64,000 bases of DNA from Chara braunii (lineage: Eukaryota > Streptophyta > Charophyceae > Charales > Characeae): positions 2,182,030 to 2,246,029 of the forward strand of contig BFEA01000032.1 of assembly GCA_003427395.1 (NCBI GenBank), written 5' to 3'. Below are positions 35,431 to 48,100 of the stretch, one piece after another. Under the pieces are notes generated by a model. The model did no database searches, had not been told where the DNA came from, and worked only from the letters and a program-made list of their open reading frames with translations. The first letter of the stretch is position 1. Every line of letters begins with the position of its first letter. A program made the position numbers and the translations under genes.

Positions 35431-36850
35431 GCACTCATCCCTCCCTCCCTCCCTCCCTCCCTCTCCCTCCCTCCCTCCTCTACATTTCTCCCACTCCCCC
35501 TCTCTCCCTCCCTCTCCCTCTCGTTTCCTCTCCCGCTTAGTTTCCCTTTCCCTCTCCTCTCTCCCTCTCCCTCTCCCTCTCTCCTCTCCCTGTCTCCGCC
35601 CTCTCTTTCGCTCCCTCTCCCTCTCCCTCTCTCTCCCTCTGCCACCCTCTTTCTCATCATCTGTTTGGCCTTCGCTCACTGCATCTTGTTAATGACGCAA
35701 GTCAGACTCGAGAGATATGCTCTTACGGCAGGGGATTGTCAGCCTCTCTGCTGACCCACGTCTTGTCCTGCGGGCGGGCTAGTGGGCAGGACGAAGATTA
35801 GCCAGTCAATAATGGCGTGGAGTGAATTTCGTCATCTGACGTGTTCAGATTCTTTATTGACGTTCTTCTATCTCTGCCTGCAGGTTCCCTGCGCTTGCGC
35901 GTCTTCTCTCACCTCTGCCCTCGCTTTCTCCCTTCTGTTCTCGTCCCTGCAGTTCCCTCCCGCGGTTCCTCCCCGCGGTTCCTCTCCGTGTTTCTTCCCC
36001 GCGGTTCTTCCCCGTGATTCCTCCTCGCTGTTTTCCCGCGACCACTCCTCGCGGCTCCTCAATGTGTTTTCTCGCTCTACCCTGTGCCCTTCGTGTCTTC
36101 TCATCCCTTTGCGCACCCTCCTCTATTCTTCCTCTACCCCTCCTCTCTCTCCATTTTGGTTGCCGACCCCCCACTCCCCGAGTTCCCTTCCCCTCCCCGC
36201 GCCGCTCGCACTCCGCGCCTCGCTCTCGCTCCCTGCCTCACTTTTACACCGTGCCTTACTCTCATTCCTCGCCCAGCTTTCCCTTCCCACCCCGCTCGAC
36301 CTCCCCGCCCCGCTCCGGCTGTTTTCCCTTCTTACTCACTGTGTCGCTCTCCCTCATTGCTCCTTACTCACTGCCACGCTATTTCCTACGTCGCTCTCTT
36401 TCCCCGTTCTTCGTCCTCTGTCCCTCTCTCTTCTTTCACGTCCCGCTCTGCTTCCCTTTTCCTGGCGCTCTCCACCCTTGCGGCACTGCCTCCACGCTGT
36501 CTTATCCTGCGTGCCTTTCCCCGCCCAGCTGCCCTGCCTCTGTGGCTGGCCTCTATTTCTCGGCGCTACCCCGCGGTACTCCGGCGCCCATCTCCATTGT
36601 CGCTCCCCTGTGGCTCCCCCACCCTTCCCTCTCTTTCATCTCTTCCTTGTCCTCACCCTTCGTCTTCCCTCTCCGCCTTCCCTCTCCGCCTCCCCTCTCC
36701 GCCTCCCCTATCCGCTTCTCCTCTCCGCCTCCCCTCTCCGCCTCCCCTCTCCGCTTCTCCTCTCCGCCTCCCCTCTCCGCTTCTCCTCTCCGCCTCCCCT
36801 CTCCGCTTCTCCTCTCCGCTTCTCCTCTCCGCCTCCCCTCTCCGCCTTCA
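35431..36850 (+). repeat. Polypyrimidine DNA with a 12-bp minisatellite
   Basis: The plus strand is dominated by C and T: (CTCC)n at 35437-35480, CTCTCCCT repeats to 35650, then looser pyrimidine-rich DNA to 37.1 kb. At 36660-36850 a 12-bp unit CTCCGCCTCCCC alternates with CTCCGCTTCTCC about 16 times. All three plus-strand frames stay open for 329-404 codons because stop codons need purines, so these frames are not evidence of genes. Confidence 0.8.
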
Positions 36851-37141
36851 TGCTCGCCCTCGCGGCTGTCCGACCCCAGGTCCCTTCCTGGTGTGCGTCC
36901 GCGCTGTCTCTGTGCTGTGCTGCGGTGTCTCCTTATCACTCTTCGCTATATCTCCCCGCTCCCCCTTTTCTTCCTGCCGTGCCTCGCTATTCTTGATGAC
37001 GTTTGATTCCCGGTTTCCATCCCCGCTGTCTATTGTTGTTCTCCCTGGCGGCAAATTTTCACCTCTCGCATAGCCTCATCGATACCTGCATCTTTCCTTT
37101 TACCCTCTCCACTCTTCTTCTCCCTCGATTCCTCATCTCTC

Positions 37142-37270
37142 NNNNNNNNNNNNNNNNNNNNNNNNNNNNNNNNNNNNNNNNNNNNNNNNNNNNNNNNNNN
37201 NNNNNNNNNNNNNNNNNNNNNNNNNNNNNNNNNNNNNNNNNNNNNNNNNNNNNNNNNNNNNNNNNNNNNN
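37142..37270. other. Assembly gap (129 N)
   Basis: A run of N within the pyrimidine-rich region. It marks unresolved sequence, so spacing across it is not reliable. Confidence 0.99.
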
Positions 37271-39598
37271 CCCCTTGTCTCCGACTGTGGCCGTTTGCGC
37301 TTTCTCTCGATTCCGTTGCACTTGCGTTTTTCCTCCTGTCGTTCGCTTCTGGGCTTAAGTTCCTGTCTGCCTTTCGCTTTCGCTTCTCGCCTTCGTTGGC
37401 TCAGCTTTTGACTCCTGCTTATCCCCATTTGTTTCTCCACCATTCGCAACCCTCTCCACGTTCCCTTTGCCGTCCGGTGCCGGTTCTGTCTCCACTTAGT
37501 CCCTGCAGATACTCTTTCTTTTTTCACCGTGCTATCCTTATCCTCCTGTGTCTTCTCCTTCGTTCTTTCTTAATGATCAAGATGTCGTCGTACTCATGGT
37601 CGTGCGTTATCAACTGGGTGGGGTTTTTCCTCAGCCGATGAGTAGCTTCTCTTCGTTCTGGGTTTCGTTGTCCCTATTCCACTCGTCGGCTCCCTCTGCA
37701 CATAGCTTCGCTGCCCAGAGCATTCTCTTCGAGAGTACTTCCTTTTCCGCACCCATTCCTTATCGATCTTCTCCTCTGACTCCCCCTTATGTTCTCCCTC
37801 CCCCCCTATTTTCTCCCTCCCCCCTATTTTCTCCCTCCCCCTGTTTTCTCCCTCCCCCTTATTTTCTCTCTCCTAACCGTCCTTTGCTCCTCTTTTTCAC
37901 GGTCCACTCTCCCCCTCTTCACTGTTGGTGTGCTTTCTGGCTGGGCACGCTGCGTCCGCTTTAACATCCAGTTCTCTCTCTGCCTAGCCTGTGAACGTCT
38001 AGCATCCTGCCGTGCGCCAATTGATCTCCCGTTGTTTCATCACCCACTGCGCAATCTGGTTCTCATAGGTCTGCGAGCCCCTGTTGTTACGACATTGGTT
38101 TTGCTCTTCTACTCTCGCACGGCTATAGAATTCCCTTTGCTTGCCGTTTTTTTTTCTTTTTTTTTCGGAAAAGTGCTTGCCGTTTTCGCTCCTCCGTGTA
38201 CGTAAATGGGATTTCTTCATTTTCGATGTACTTCATTGTATTTAATGTCCCCACGATTTCTTCATTTTCGATTTACTTCACCGTATGTATTTAATGTGCC
38301 CATCGTTCTGGTGTGTTTGGTTTGCTCTGATCAACTGTGGACTATTTGATTCTCGTTTTTTTTTTCTATGGAGGGTTATTGTCTTCCAATTTCTCTCCCT
38401 TTTCTTCTCTTTTGTTTTAATTTTGCTCACTCCCTAACTATTTTGTCATTATGTGCACGCTCCCTGTACTTCCTCCGATGTCTCTTCCTCCAGTCTGAAT
38501 GCCCTCTTCTTGAGAGGTCATCCGCTACACCTAGCTGGATTTACCATCTCTTCTCGCTCTCGTTTCTATTCTCCCTGCGCCCGTCCTTATATGACGCGGA
38601 TCCGTTTTGCTGTCCTCCTCGAAAGTGCATGATTCTTCTCCTCTCCCCCGAGGCAGTGGCTGAACGAGAAGTGGAGGGGGGAGGTTACCGGTACTTTGTT
38701 CTGTATGAGGGCACAGTCTGCTCATCAATTTTGATGACGTCTGCGATTTACTTGTCCTCTCTTCGTTTTTGATGCAACAGGACGGCAGAGAACAACGCAG
38801 ATGACCATGTGTGTATGTACATATTGCGCTCTGATACTCTTGTGACAATATATACCCGATACATGGTGTGACGATATATATTTAACTTTGTGACAATATA
38901 TAAATGTATGATGTATCTATCTATAGAAGGAGATCGTAGGCAAGCAAGATAATTAATTAGGCTTAAGGAGATGGTCTCCATATACCAACGGAGCATTGGT
39001 GAGGGAGCTCCCATGGAGGCATCTGGCCCAGATCTACGTTCAGGTTCCATGTATATTGTGAGTACTTCCTCAAGGACAAAAAGATCGGGGGAACAGCGAT
39101 CTCAATTATTTATGTAATAATAATGGACTGACGTCAACAGATTATATAACTGCGTGCAAGAACAAAGGCAGAGTTGGGCCAGGATATACTCTATACCCCT
39201 CTTCCCATAACATAACTCTGTCATCGTGACTGTCGCAGACCGGATAAGACCGCCTGTATTCATTCATGATAAGGGCGGCTTGTGTTTGGGGGAGCACTGT
39301 AGCTCATGCAAATGATGACTCCGTCTGCACTCGAGGACGGCGCGGGTATTTCGCTACTGGATGGATGGATGTATGGATGGATGAAAAACGATAGCGGTAG
39401 CTATGGACGACTTGACGTGAAGGAAAGGTAGGAAGAGAACTGATGGCCACAGAGGAGGAAACAGAACGCAGCGCCAATAATAATTACAGCATGTTGTAAT
39501 GTACCGCATTTTTTTGAAGTATTTCACATTGACTCTTGGATTGCTGTGTGTTGAGGACTACGGATATTTTACTCTTATCTGATTTGTCGCGTAGGGAC
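37271..39598. other. Intergenic upstream of NOT2, no gene seen
   Basis: Pyrimidine-rich until about 38.7 kb, with a minisatellite of TTTTCTCCCTCCCCC type (37790-37868, about four units) and a two-copy 45-bp tandem duplication at 38210-38302 (GATTTCTTCATTTTCGAT). Short frames with no recognised similarity. The segment 38820-39060 contains TGTGACAATATATA repeated three times (38840-38905). Confidence 0.5.
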
Positions 39599-39765
39599 AT
39601 GATGATGATGATGATGATAATGCTGTTGATGATAATGATGTTGATGATTGATGATGTTGATGATAATGATGTTGATGATTGATGATGCTGATGATAATGA
39701 TGTTGATGATTGATGATGTTGATGATTATGATGGGTGAGAAGAAGAAGAGGAAGAAGAAGAGCGC
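39599..39765 (+). repeat. (GAT)n-rich and GAAGAA-rich tract upstream of NOT2
   Basis: TGATGATGAT and TGTTGATGATAATGA blocks repeat at 39599-39732, followed by GAAGAAGAGGAAGAAGAAG (39737-39757). It lies 140-300 bp before the proposed NOT2 start codon, so it is probably in the promoter or the 5' untranslated region. I saw no TATA box placed convincingly. Confidence 0.7.
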
Positions 39766-39903
39766 TCGAGCGAAGCGTTTGTGTCTGTGTAGATCGGCAG
39801 TCTGTCATCCATGTTTGACTCGCACTGTTTGGCGGGAACCTGTTTTTCGTTGTGTGGTTGGTGGTTTACCCGGTTTTGAATATCGACGGCGAGCCAGCAG
39901 TCG

Positions 39904-40015
39904 ATGCTCAATACTTCGGCGACTGTGCTGGATCCTGGAAGTGCAGGAAGGACGTTCTCGTCATCTTTCGCAACGGCACAGGCTGCGTCGGCGAACCCGG
40001 GGTTCCATCATGGAG
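39904..40015 (+). CDS. NOT2: NOT2 exon 1
   Basis: Codes MLNTSATVLDPGSAG and then RTFSSSFATAQAASANPGFH, resembling the N-terminus of plant NOT2 (LLNSSLNG, GRSFATSFSGQSGAAS). It ends one base into a codon at GAG|GTAACT. The first base G joins GG at 41460 to give glycine. The upstream in-frame TGA at 39877 makes 39904 the only ATG available in this exon, unless an unseen 5' exon splices at the CAG before 39901. Confidence 0.8.
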
Positions 40016-40275
40016 GTAACTGTTTTGAGTACTCCTGAACTCTTGCCCCCGTGTGCCGCCAGCCCGTCCTCGTCTTCCTCGTCGTCAACCCTGTCTTTTC
40101 TTAAGTGAAGAAATGGTGGTTATCATGCCCGGCCATTCCCTTGTCATCGTCCCCTGTTTGCATGTCGCACGCGGAGGGCGCTCGTTGGAGAGAGAGAGAG
40201 AGAGAGAGGGAGAGGAACGCAGTTTTTTAAAGTATAAAAAAGAGGGATGGAGAGAATAGGTGTTCTTGGCTGTGT

Positions 40276-40316
<41 letters not shown>

Positions 40317-40425
40317 ATCGGCCACTTGTGCACATGACATATCAATCGTGCGTTGATGTAAGTACGAGCATGGAGTATTTGCAAGGTGAGCAGAGGTGTA
40401 GAGAAGGCGGGATGTAAGGATGGGT

Positions 40426-40509
<84 letters not shown>

Positions 40510-40638
40510 CGGCTTTGTGCCCATGATATATCAGTCGTGCATTGATTGAAGTGCGAGCGTGTCGAGTGTTTGGAAAGGGGGCAGGTGTACAGAAGGCTGC
40601 ATGTAAGGGTTGTTGGGCAGGTAGGAGTGTGATCTGTT

Positions 40639-40697
<59 letters not shown>

Positions 40698-41022
40698 GCG
40701 ATGGCGTTGTGGCCATGATATATCAGTCGTGCGTTGATTGAAGTGCGAGCGTGTCGAGTGTTTGTAAAGGGGGCAGAGGTGTACAGAAGGCTGCATGTAA
40801 GGAAGGGTTGTTGGGTAAGTAGGAGTGTGGTCTGTTTGTGTGTGTGTGCGAGATTGAGAGAGAGAGAGAGGGGGAGAGAGAGGCGGCGACTTTGTGCCCA
40901 TGATATATCAGTCGTGCGTTGATTGAAGTGCGAGCGTGTCGAGTGTATGGAAAGGGGGCAGGTGTACAGAAGGCTCCATGTAAGGGTTGTTGGGTAGGTA
41001 GGAGTGTGATCTGTTTGTGTGT

Positions 41023-41079
<57 letters not shown>

Positions 41080-42109
41080 TGGCGTTGTGGCCATGATATA
41101 TCAGTCGTGCGTTGGTTGAAGTGCGGGCGTGTCGAGTGTTTGTAAAAGGGGCAGAGGTGTACAGAAGGCTGCATTTAAGGAAGCGTTTTTGGGTAGGTAG
41201 GAGTGTGATCTGTTTTTTTTTTTGTGTGTAAGAGAGAGAGAGAGAGATGAATGAAAGCGTTAAAGGAGAGGATGGACAGTGAGGGTACGCGATATTGCGC
41301 AGTTTGTGTGCGTGCGTGCACTGATCTGGTTGTAGTACGGTAATAATAACGCGGGCAGTGAGAATAGCGGGGGGTAGATGGTCGAGGTAGTCGTGTGTTG
41401 GAAGTTTACTAACGCTGTGTTTTGCATGGTGTGTCGGCTGTGTTTTTTGGCATTGGCAGGGAATATCCCGTCGTTGCACAATGTACAAAACAGCTACAAT
41501 CTCCAGAACATGCAGAACGCGTTATCATCGAGGAACGCGGGAATGGGAGGTGTCCCTTCGAGCACACCACAGCAACAGGCAGGAAGCATCGCGGCTGGTC
41601 GGTTTGCGTCGGCCAACCTGCCAGGAGCCTTGCCTCAGGTATTAAGGCAGGTGTGGCGTCTCTTCAATTTTCCTTCTTCTCAGAATTCTCTACGCGCTTC
41701 CTCTATTTTCTTTTTGATATTTTGAAATGGGAGCCCTATTTCGCGATCTTTTCCTCAGAACTGTCGTCCCGCCCCATCTCTTTTCCTTCCCGTCCTGTGC
41801 GGTAGCGGTCTGGCTTATCACATCCATCCATGAATTTCGTCGTTTCCTTTGTTGGATGATGTCTGTCTGGCGATGCATATGTGAATCGTACTGACGGGGT
41901 AACGTTGTCTGTCCTATCAGTACGTATCCAGTACTTGGGTTTGGTGTTGTCTTTGCGTTTTATGAATGCTTTCTAGTGTGTTCGTTGCGTTTTATGAATG
42001 CTTTCTAGTGTGTTCGTGCGTGTTCGTCCGTGTGCTCGGTGTGTGTATGTGTGGGTGTATGTGTGTGTGTGTGTATGTGTGCGTGTATGTGTACATGTAT
42101 GTGTGTGTA

Positions 42110-42145
<36 letters not shown>

Positions 42146-45100
42146 CAGTGGGAGTGGTATAAACATTGCCACAGGATTGCCGTGCTGTTGCGAGCCAATG
42201 CAAGTAGCCAACAAATTGTTTACACCGTATATCTCGCACTGGTCAGATGTCGGGTTCTCTTTTCGGGGATGCTCAGCTAGAGTTAGTTTTTCCTGTATGC
42301 TCTACCCTCCTCTATTTTATGCATCGTGCACTTGCGCTTCTTGATGTCTCCGTCTTGATCTGGATCAGCTAGCCATTCATGCTGTGAGCTTCCTCTCTCA
42401 TCTTTTCTGTGTCCCAGAATCCTCTCTCTCTCCCCCTCATACTGCGAATGTTCTCCTTGTCCTATTCCTTGAGGGCTTCTTCTTTGTCTTTCTACGCTGT
42501 GCCAAGTCCTTATGTTTGTCAACGCCCGGCTCTGTCTGGTGGAATCGAGGTAAACTGGGATAATTCCACAATTTCACGTTGACAGGAGTCTGGTATGGAT
42601 CGAGGAGCCCTTTCGGGCTACCATAGAGCCTGCAGCCAGCCTGCAGCCGGCAAAGGTCTTATCCTTTACCATAGCCCTGCGGTCAAGGTATGGGAATTTG
42701 GGGCCTCAGACGGTTATAGGGTAGGATAGGCTTTGTTGCAAGTGTTACGCTGCCAAAAGATGAAAGCAGCGAGGAACTTGGGTGAGGAGATGCATCGCGT
42801 CACCCACCCCACGGGCTGTTTTGAAAACACCAAGGTTGTACAAGGTTATAAATTCTCAGGGGCTGGCATGAAAATCCTTAACGGGAAGAAGACTTGGAAG
42901 ACATGGACTGCTGGTGCGAAATGGAAGATTACAGAGTGAAGAAGAGGGCAGGGCTTCTGTGGGTATCGAAATAGAGGGTACAACTGAAGAGGAGGTGATA
43001 TTTCTGTTGGTTGTCAGCCTGGCAAAAAGGATATAAAATGAAGAGGTGTGATTTTGGTGGTTATCAGCCTAACTATCAATATAAGCAGCGAGGTAGTCGG
43101 TGATCCAGTGCGAAAAAGGGTTCATTGTGGATGAAGAGGGTAAGATGGAGGTGTGGCAGGAAGGTGGGAGCGCCGTGGTACATACGCTCAAGGATCGGTA
43201 TAGGAAGTGCAAGCGGGCCAGTTTCTGATTCGACCTGTGGGATGGGATGATGAGCTGGTGGAGTGCCCACCAAGCCGCTTCATTGGGTGGTTACAGGAAT
43301 GGCTACAAGACCCCTGACAGAGTCATGCACGGTCACAGGATAAGCACAAGTGCAAAGAACTAAGAAATGGGGAGATAACGGAGATGCATACATGACGTGC
43401 TGTTATGGTATAATCCGAACGTGTACAACTGCATGCAAGTTTTGGAACTGGCTAGCACATGGCTGAGGTAGGCGGTTGCGTGCTGCTGCAGAAGTGCTTA
43501 TTCATTGCAGACTCGTATGAACAGTGGAAGGGACGGAGGCCTCGTCCTCGTTTTTTACATTTATCTCGATATGGAGAGGAGGCTTTTTAGATGTCCCTCT
43601 CTCTCTCTCTCACCCTCCATTTTTGTCTATTAGAGCTATGTATGCCTGGGTAATAGCAAGTGTGCATCTGTGCCCGTGCGTCAGGGCATTTTGTTTGCGC
43701 GCTTGCTCACACGTTTGTGTGTGTGTGTGTGTGTGTGGGAGGGGAGAGAGAGAGAGAGGTGGCGAGTTGAGATGATGTATTGGATGGCAGGGACTTGAAA
43801 ACCATTGTGCGGCAGAGGTCTTTTTCTTTGCAGTTTGGCAGAAAATGATAATGACCTCAGTGACACCGAACAAATAGATCTGGAAATTCACAGACATTTG
43901 CTTGCACATGCAGAGGTGCAGACCAAGCTGGGTTGTAGGTGGTGGTTTAGCTACTGCTACACTGGAAGCCCAGCCGCTGAGCATGACATTTGTCATCCTC
44001 CTGAATATTAGGAGGCTCTGCATGAGCCATCACTTTCGAATTAAATAAATCCTGTGTTTTTTTTTTGTTCTAATGGATTTTTTGCTGTGGCCACCTTCTG
44101 ACAGGGCACACCACTGTAGGGTAGCGGTCCTCTAACCGCCTTTCTGGTGCTGCTGCCCTACAGTGTGGTACACTGTTGTAGGGTGTGTGCAAGTCACTTC
44201 CAGCGTCGTGTGCCTGTGCTTATCCTTGGTATAGGGACAACCAAACAAAATCGAATGGTCAGAACTTGTTGTCCAGACAAAAATGTATGGAAGTTTACGT
44301 TTGGCAATTGTGCATTTTCAGATTGCTGCAACAACTGAATTGGTTGTGGTTTGGGAAAGTCAAGGCTTAAACCACCAGTACACGTGAGCCTCTTTTTTTG
44401 GGAGGCGGATCCCGTCTGCGCGCCAAGCTTTGCTGAAATGCGACCGTGGTGCTTTTTCTTTTCTTTTGGCTGCCACTGCCAGCCATTTCGGTCCGTTAGC
44501 CCTGTGCCTCGTAGAGTTTTGGATTGGCTCGATTTCAATTCTCAAGTTTGCCCGGGCGATGTGGTGGCGTTTTAAAACTCAGATATGACTAGCATGGTAG
44601 GGGGACTCTCTTATTCATAAGGCTGGTCCGGTAACCGTGAGCCTCATAAATTTTGGGATTGGCTTGATTTCAATTCTCAAGGTTGCCTGGGCGATGTGGT
44701 GACGGTTTAAAATCTAGAAATGACTTGCGTGGTAGGGGGACTCTCACATTCATAAGGTTGTCAGGTGCGCTCTGGCTTGCAGACGTTATTCATGAGGTTG
44801 TCAGTTTCTGTTCTACAGAATTGCAAATGAAAATTCATACACTGAAGGAAACAACAGAGGTAAAGGATTTTAGCCAAAGAAATAGATCCCCGGAATGAGT
44901 TTGTCATTCCAGGTGTCTTTTACGTAAAGAGCGTCAGAATGTCTCGACTGGAAGGGTACTGAAGGGTACTAAAGTGTAGTGGCCGGAGGAGCATGATAGT
45001 CTCTTGACTGAAGGTACCAGTGAAACAGTTGAGAATACCAGCATCGCCATTTCTTTGTGCAAATGGTGGTTTTTAATCTCCTGTCAATCGCCTGATCCTC

Positions 45101-48100
45101 AAAGCCAGGGACTCTTGTAAGTAGTTTCTGCGTGTCCTTGGTCTGTAGCTTGATGTCTGCACTTTCTTTGGATAACGTTCCTGCCACATCAGGTTGAGAT
45201 ATGGCTTTGTGTGCAGCAGGTTCCGATCCACTACACCCGGATCGAAGGGGTGCTTGTGATATGTCTCTCAGGGTGACAGTCGCTGATTCTGGCTGTGTTA
45301 TTGTGCTGGGTTACTTGTGTATATGCAGATGTCACACACGGGACTCCATGGACACAGTGCGATGGGGACACGGGGCGGCTTGAATGTAGTTGGGAGTCAT
45401 GGGTTTAGCAGTAGCATGAATGGGATTGGAGCAGGACCTGGAGTGAATGTACCAGGTGCTGCGAGCAATGCTGTTGGGAATCCTCGGGCAGGATTGGCAG
45501 CGGCGGCAGCAGCAGCAGCAGCAAGCTTGGGTGTAAATCCATCTCAGATGGGTGGTGGTGGCCGGCTGAGCAGTGGAGGTAATGCAGCTCTGGGTGGTGG
45601 GAGTGGCGTTAGTTTAGGGGGGGGGGGCGCTGGAGGGGGATTAAACCGGTCTCTTAACAGTGGAGGCGGACTTAACATTGCAACTCTAAATGGCAATCGG
45701 GGAATTGGCAGTGTGGGTTTGGGGGCACTGAGTGGGAATAATGGAATGAGTGCACAAGGACCTGGTCGGCCGATTCCAGGGGGAGTAGGTATGCTTCAGC
45801 AGAGTGTTAGCATGCCATCAAGTTACAATCCTCAGGGGGACCTGCTGGCAATGATTAGCAGAGGTACAGTCTTTGCATTTCTATCGTTTGGACTACCCTC
45901 CTCCCAAATCGGTGTCATTGTGCCCATCTGCCTTGCTGTTCTCCCTTGTGCTGTCTCCCTTCTGATTAATGCATGTACATTGTAGTCTCTTTGTTGGTCA
46001 TAAAGGAAAGAACAGTTTGCTGAATGGTGCTGCTGCTGTCTGCATGCTTTGGTGCACATGTTGTTTGTTGCTCGGTCTTTTAGTTCTCTGGAACTCGCCG
46101 CGATCGTGCACTTGCATCCAGTGTGCACGACTGCATTTCACTGCGTAGTAGATGTTGATGGAGGGACATGACGTCGCGCTCTTTTCTTTAGCGCTCTTTC
46201 TTCAGTGCTCTTTCTTTTTCTGATGTATATGGGTGTGAGGTGGTAAATATGAAACCAGCTTGGAGGAAGTCCTTGAGGCTATTAGCTGTGCCCTGACGAG
46301 CACTACATCTCAATGCTGTGGAGGGCATTGGTGTGCATCATTTGCTTGCTGCAACCTGCAACGCTCATTGGATTGCATGCAATGAAAAACTGGGTTGTGC
46401 CAGCCAGTGGCCGGTGTGCATTTCAGGTCATTCTAGGACTCGGTTGCTTGGAGCTTTGTCTGTGACTGCAATGGCATTGGCATTATCAGGGGTATCGCCA
46501 TCTCTAGAATTGCTTGATGATGCTGGTCGATTACTCCTTATGAGTGATTCTCAGGATCCCTGTCTGCCTATCATTATGACGAAGGTGTTCACCGAATGCA
46601 GGGTATGGCATTTGTGATAAATCAGAAGCACGGCAATGGTGAAACGTTGGGAGTTTGCCAAGAACAGGAGTCTTTGCGAGAGTAATGCACAGGAGTTGAG
46701 AAAGTTGCGGCGAAAGAAGGGAGGACAACAACAAACCCGAAACAATGGAAAATCAAAGGTAGAAAGGGTGAAAAGTTGATGCTCCCATGAACGGACAAGG
46801 AGCCAGTGCCATAAGGACCTGTGTTATCCAAAAACAAGAAAAATGTTGATGCAAGAACGATGGCCCAAAAAAGTGAAAATTAAAGATGAAGGGAAAAGGA
46901 AGAAAGCAAAAATGCAAAACAAAGAATGCCCCAGCAAAGGTCAAGTGTAGAGATAGCGAAGGGATCACAAGGGGGCAAAGGGCAAGTTCAGACTCGTAAC
47001 AACTGCGTGGGTAATGGGAGAGAAATGTCAAAGGTATGCAGAGTCTGCAAGTCACGCAAGCCCCTTTCATCATGGGTCTATAACTGTTTTCATTCCCTTC
47101 ACCATGCAATCAATCCTTCTTCCTTCCCAGAGGTGATCGTGCAGTTTTGTTCTGTTATCTTTTCTTCTACACTAAGCCACTCTGCAAAATCAATCCTTCT
47201 TCCTTCCCAGAGGTGATCGTGCAGTTTTGTCCTGTTATCTTTTCTTCTACACTAAGCCGCTCTGCAAATCACACAAGCCCCTCTCATCATGGGTCTACAA
47301 CTGTTTTGAGTCCCTTCATCGCGCAATTGAAGTTGTGCTATGAATCTTTTTTCCTTCGCAGCGGTGGTTGGGAACTCATGTTCTGTCTAACTTTTTTCCA
47401 CATTCGTGGTTCTGTCTTTTCTTGGAATGGAGTTTTTGATTCTCGACCAATGTCGGTTGTGACTCTCAGCAGGTGCACTCCGGAAGCCTGCTGCTGTAAA
47501 TGCTATCGTGCAGCAGAATCAGGAGTTCAGCATCCAGAATGAGGATTTTCCAGCTTTGCCGGGGTTCAAGGGTAAGTTGTCGCCAGGATCACACTTCGAT
47601 GAACTGTTGCTGGAGTTCCACCAATTGGCTAGCTCAGGTTGGACAGCCATGAACTGTTGAAATACAGACCTGAGATAGAGTCCAGATGGAATCCCCACCC
47701 CAAAAAGGGGTAATTTGTCATCCGGATCACACTTGCAAACCGTCTGATTGCCTCTATAAGTATTGGACGGTAGGATTTATGTTCTGGTAGTACAAGTCGC
47801 TTGTTTGGCAAGGTGTCGATCTTCTTCCTCCATCCCCTTCGACAGAGTACTCTGCCTGCCTGTATGGTCCCAGATCCAATCGTTCCTTGAGATTCTGTCG
47901 AACTCGGGTTATGATGTTCATCGAAGTTACCTGTCGAACCAAGTCTGGCACTGGACTTGGAAGCCAGCATCGGCATTTGGATAAAATTAAACCGGATTTC
48001 TGGGACAGAGTGAGAGCTCCATAGACCCTGTGGCCTCTGCAAAAAGTGAAAAGCCGATTGGCGCTTATGGGAGTGTACATGCCTGCGTGACATTCAGAAG

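Noticed and set aside
35782-37073. Three overlapping plus-strand open frames of 404, 330 and 329 codons
   Set aside because: All three frames are open at once because the strand is nearly pure pyrimidine and stop codons need purines; the translations are low-complexity Ser/Pro/Leu.
39240-39300. Third copy of the foldback MITE, suggested by GTGTTTGGGGGAGCACTGTAG
   Set aside because: Only the outer end of one arm is similar; the other arm and the core are not found.
40085-41488. A 467-codon minus-strand frame
   Set aside because: It crosses the NOT2 intron 1 satellite and translates (TC)n(AC)n and repeated 180-bp units; no stop happens to fall in the repeat frame.
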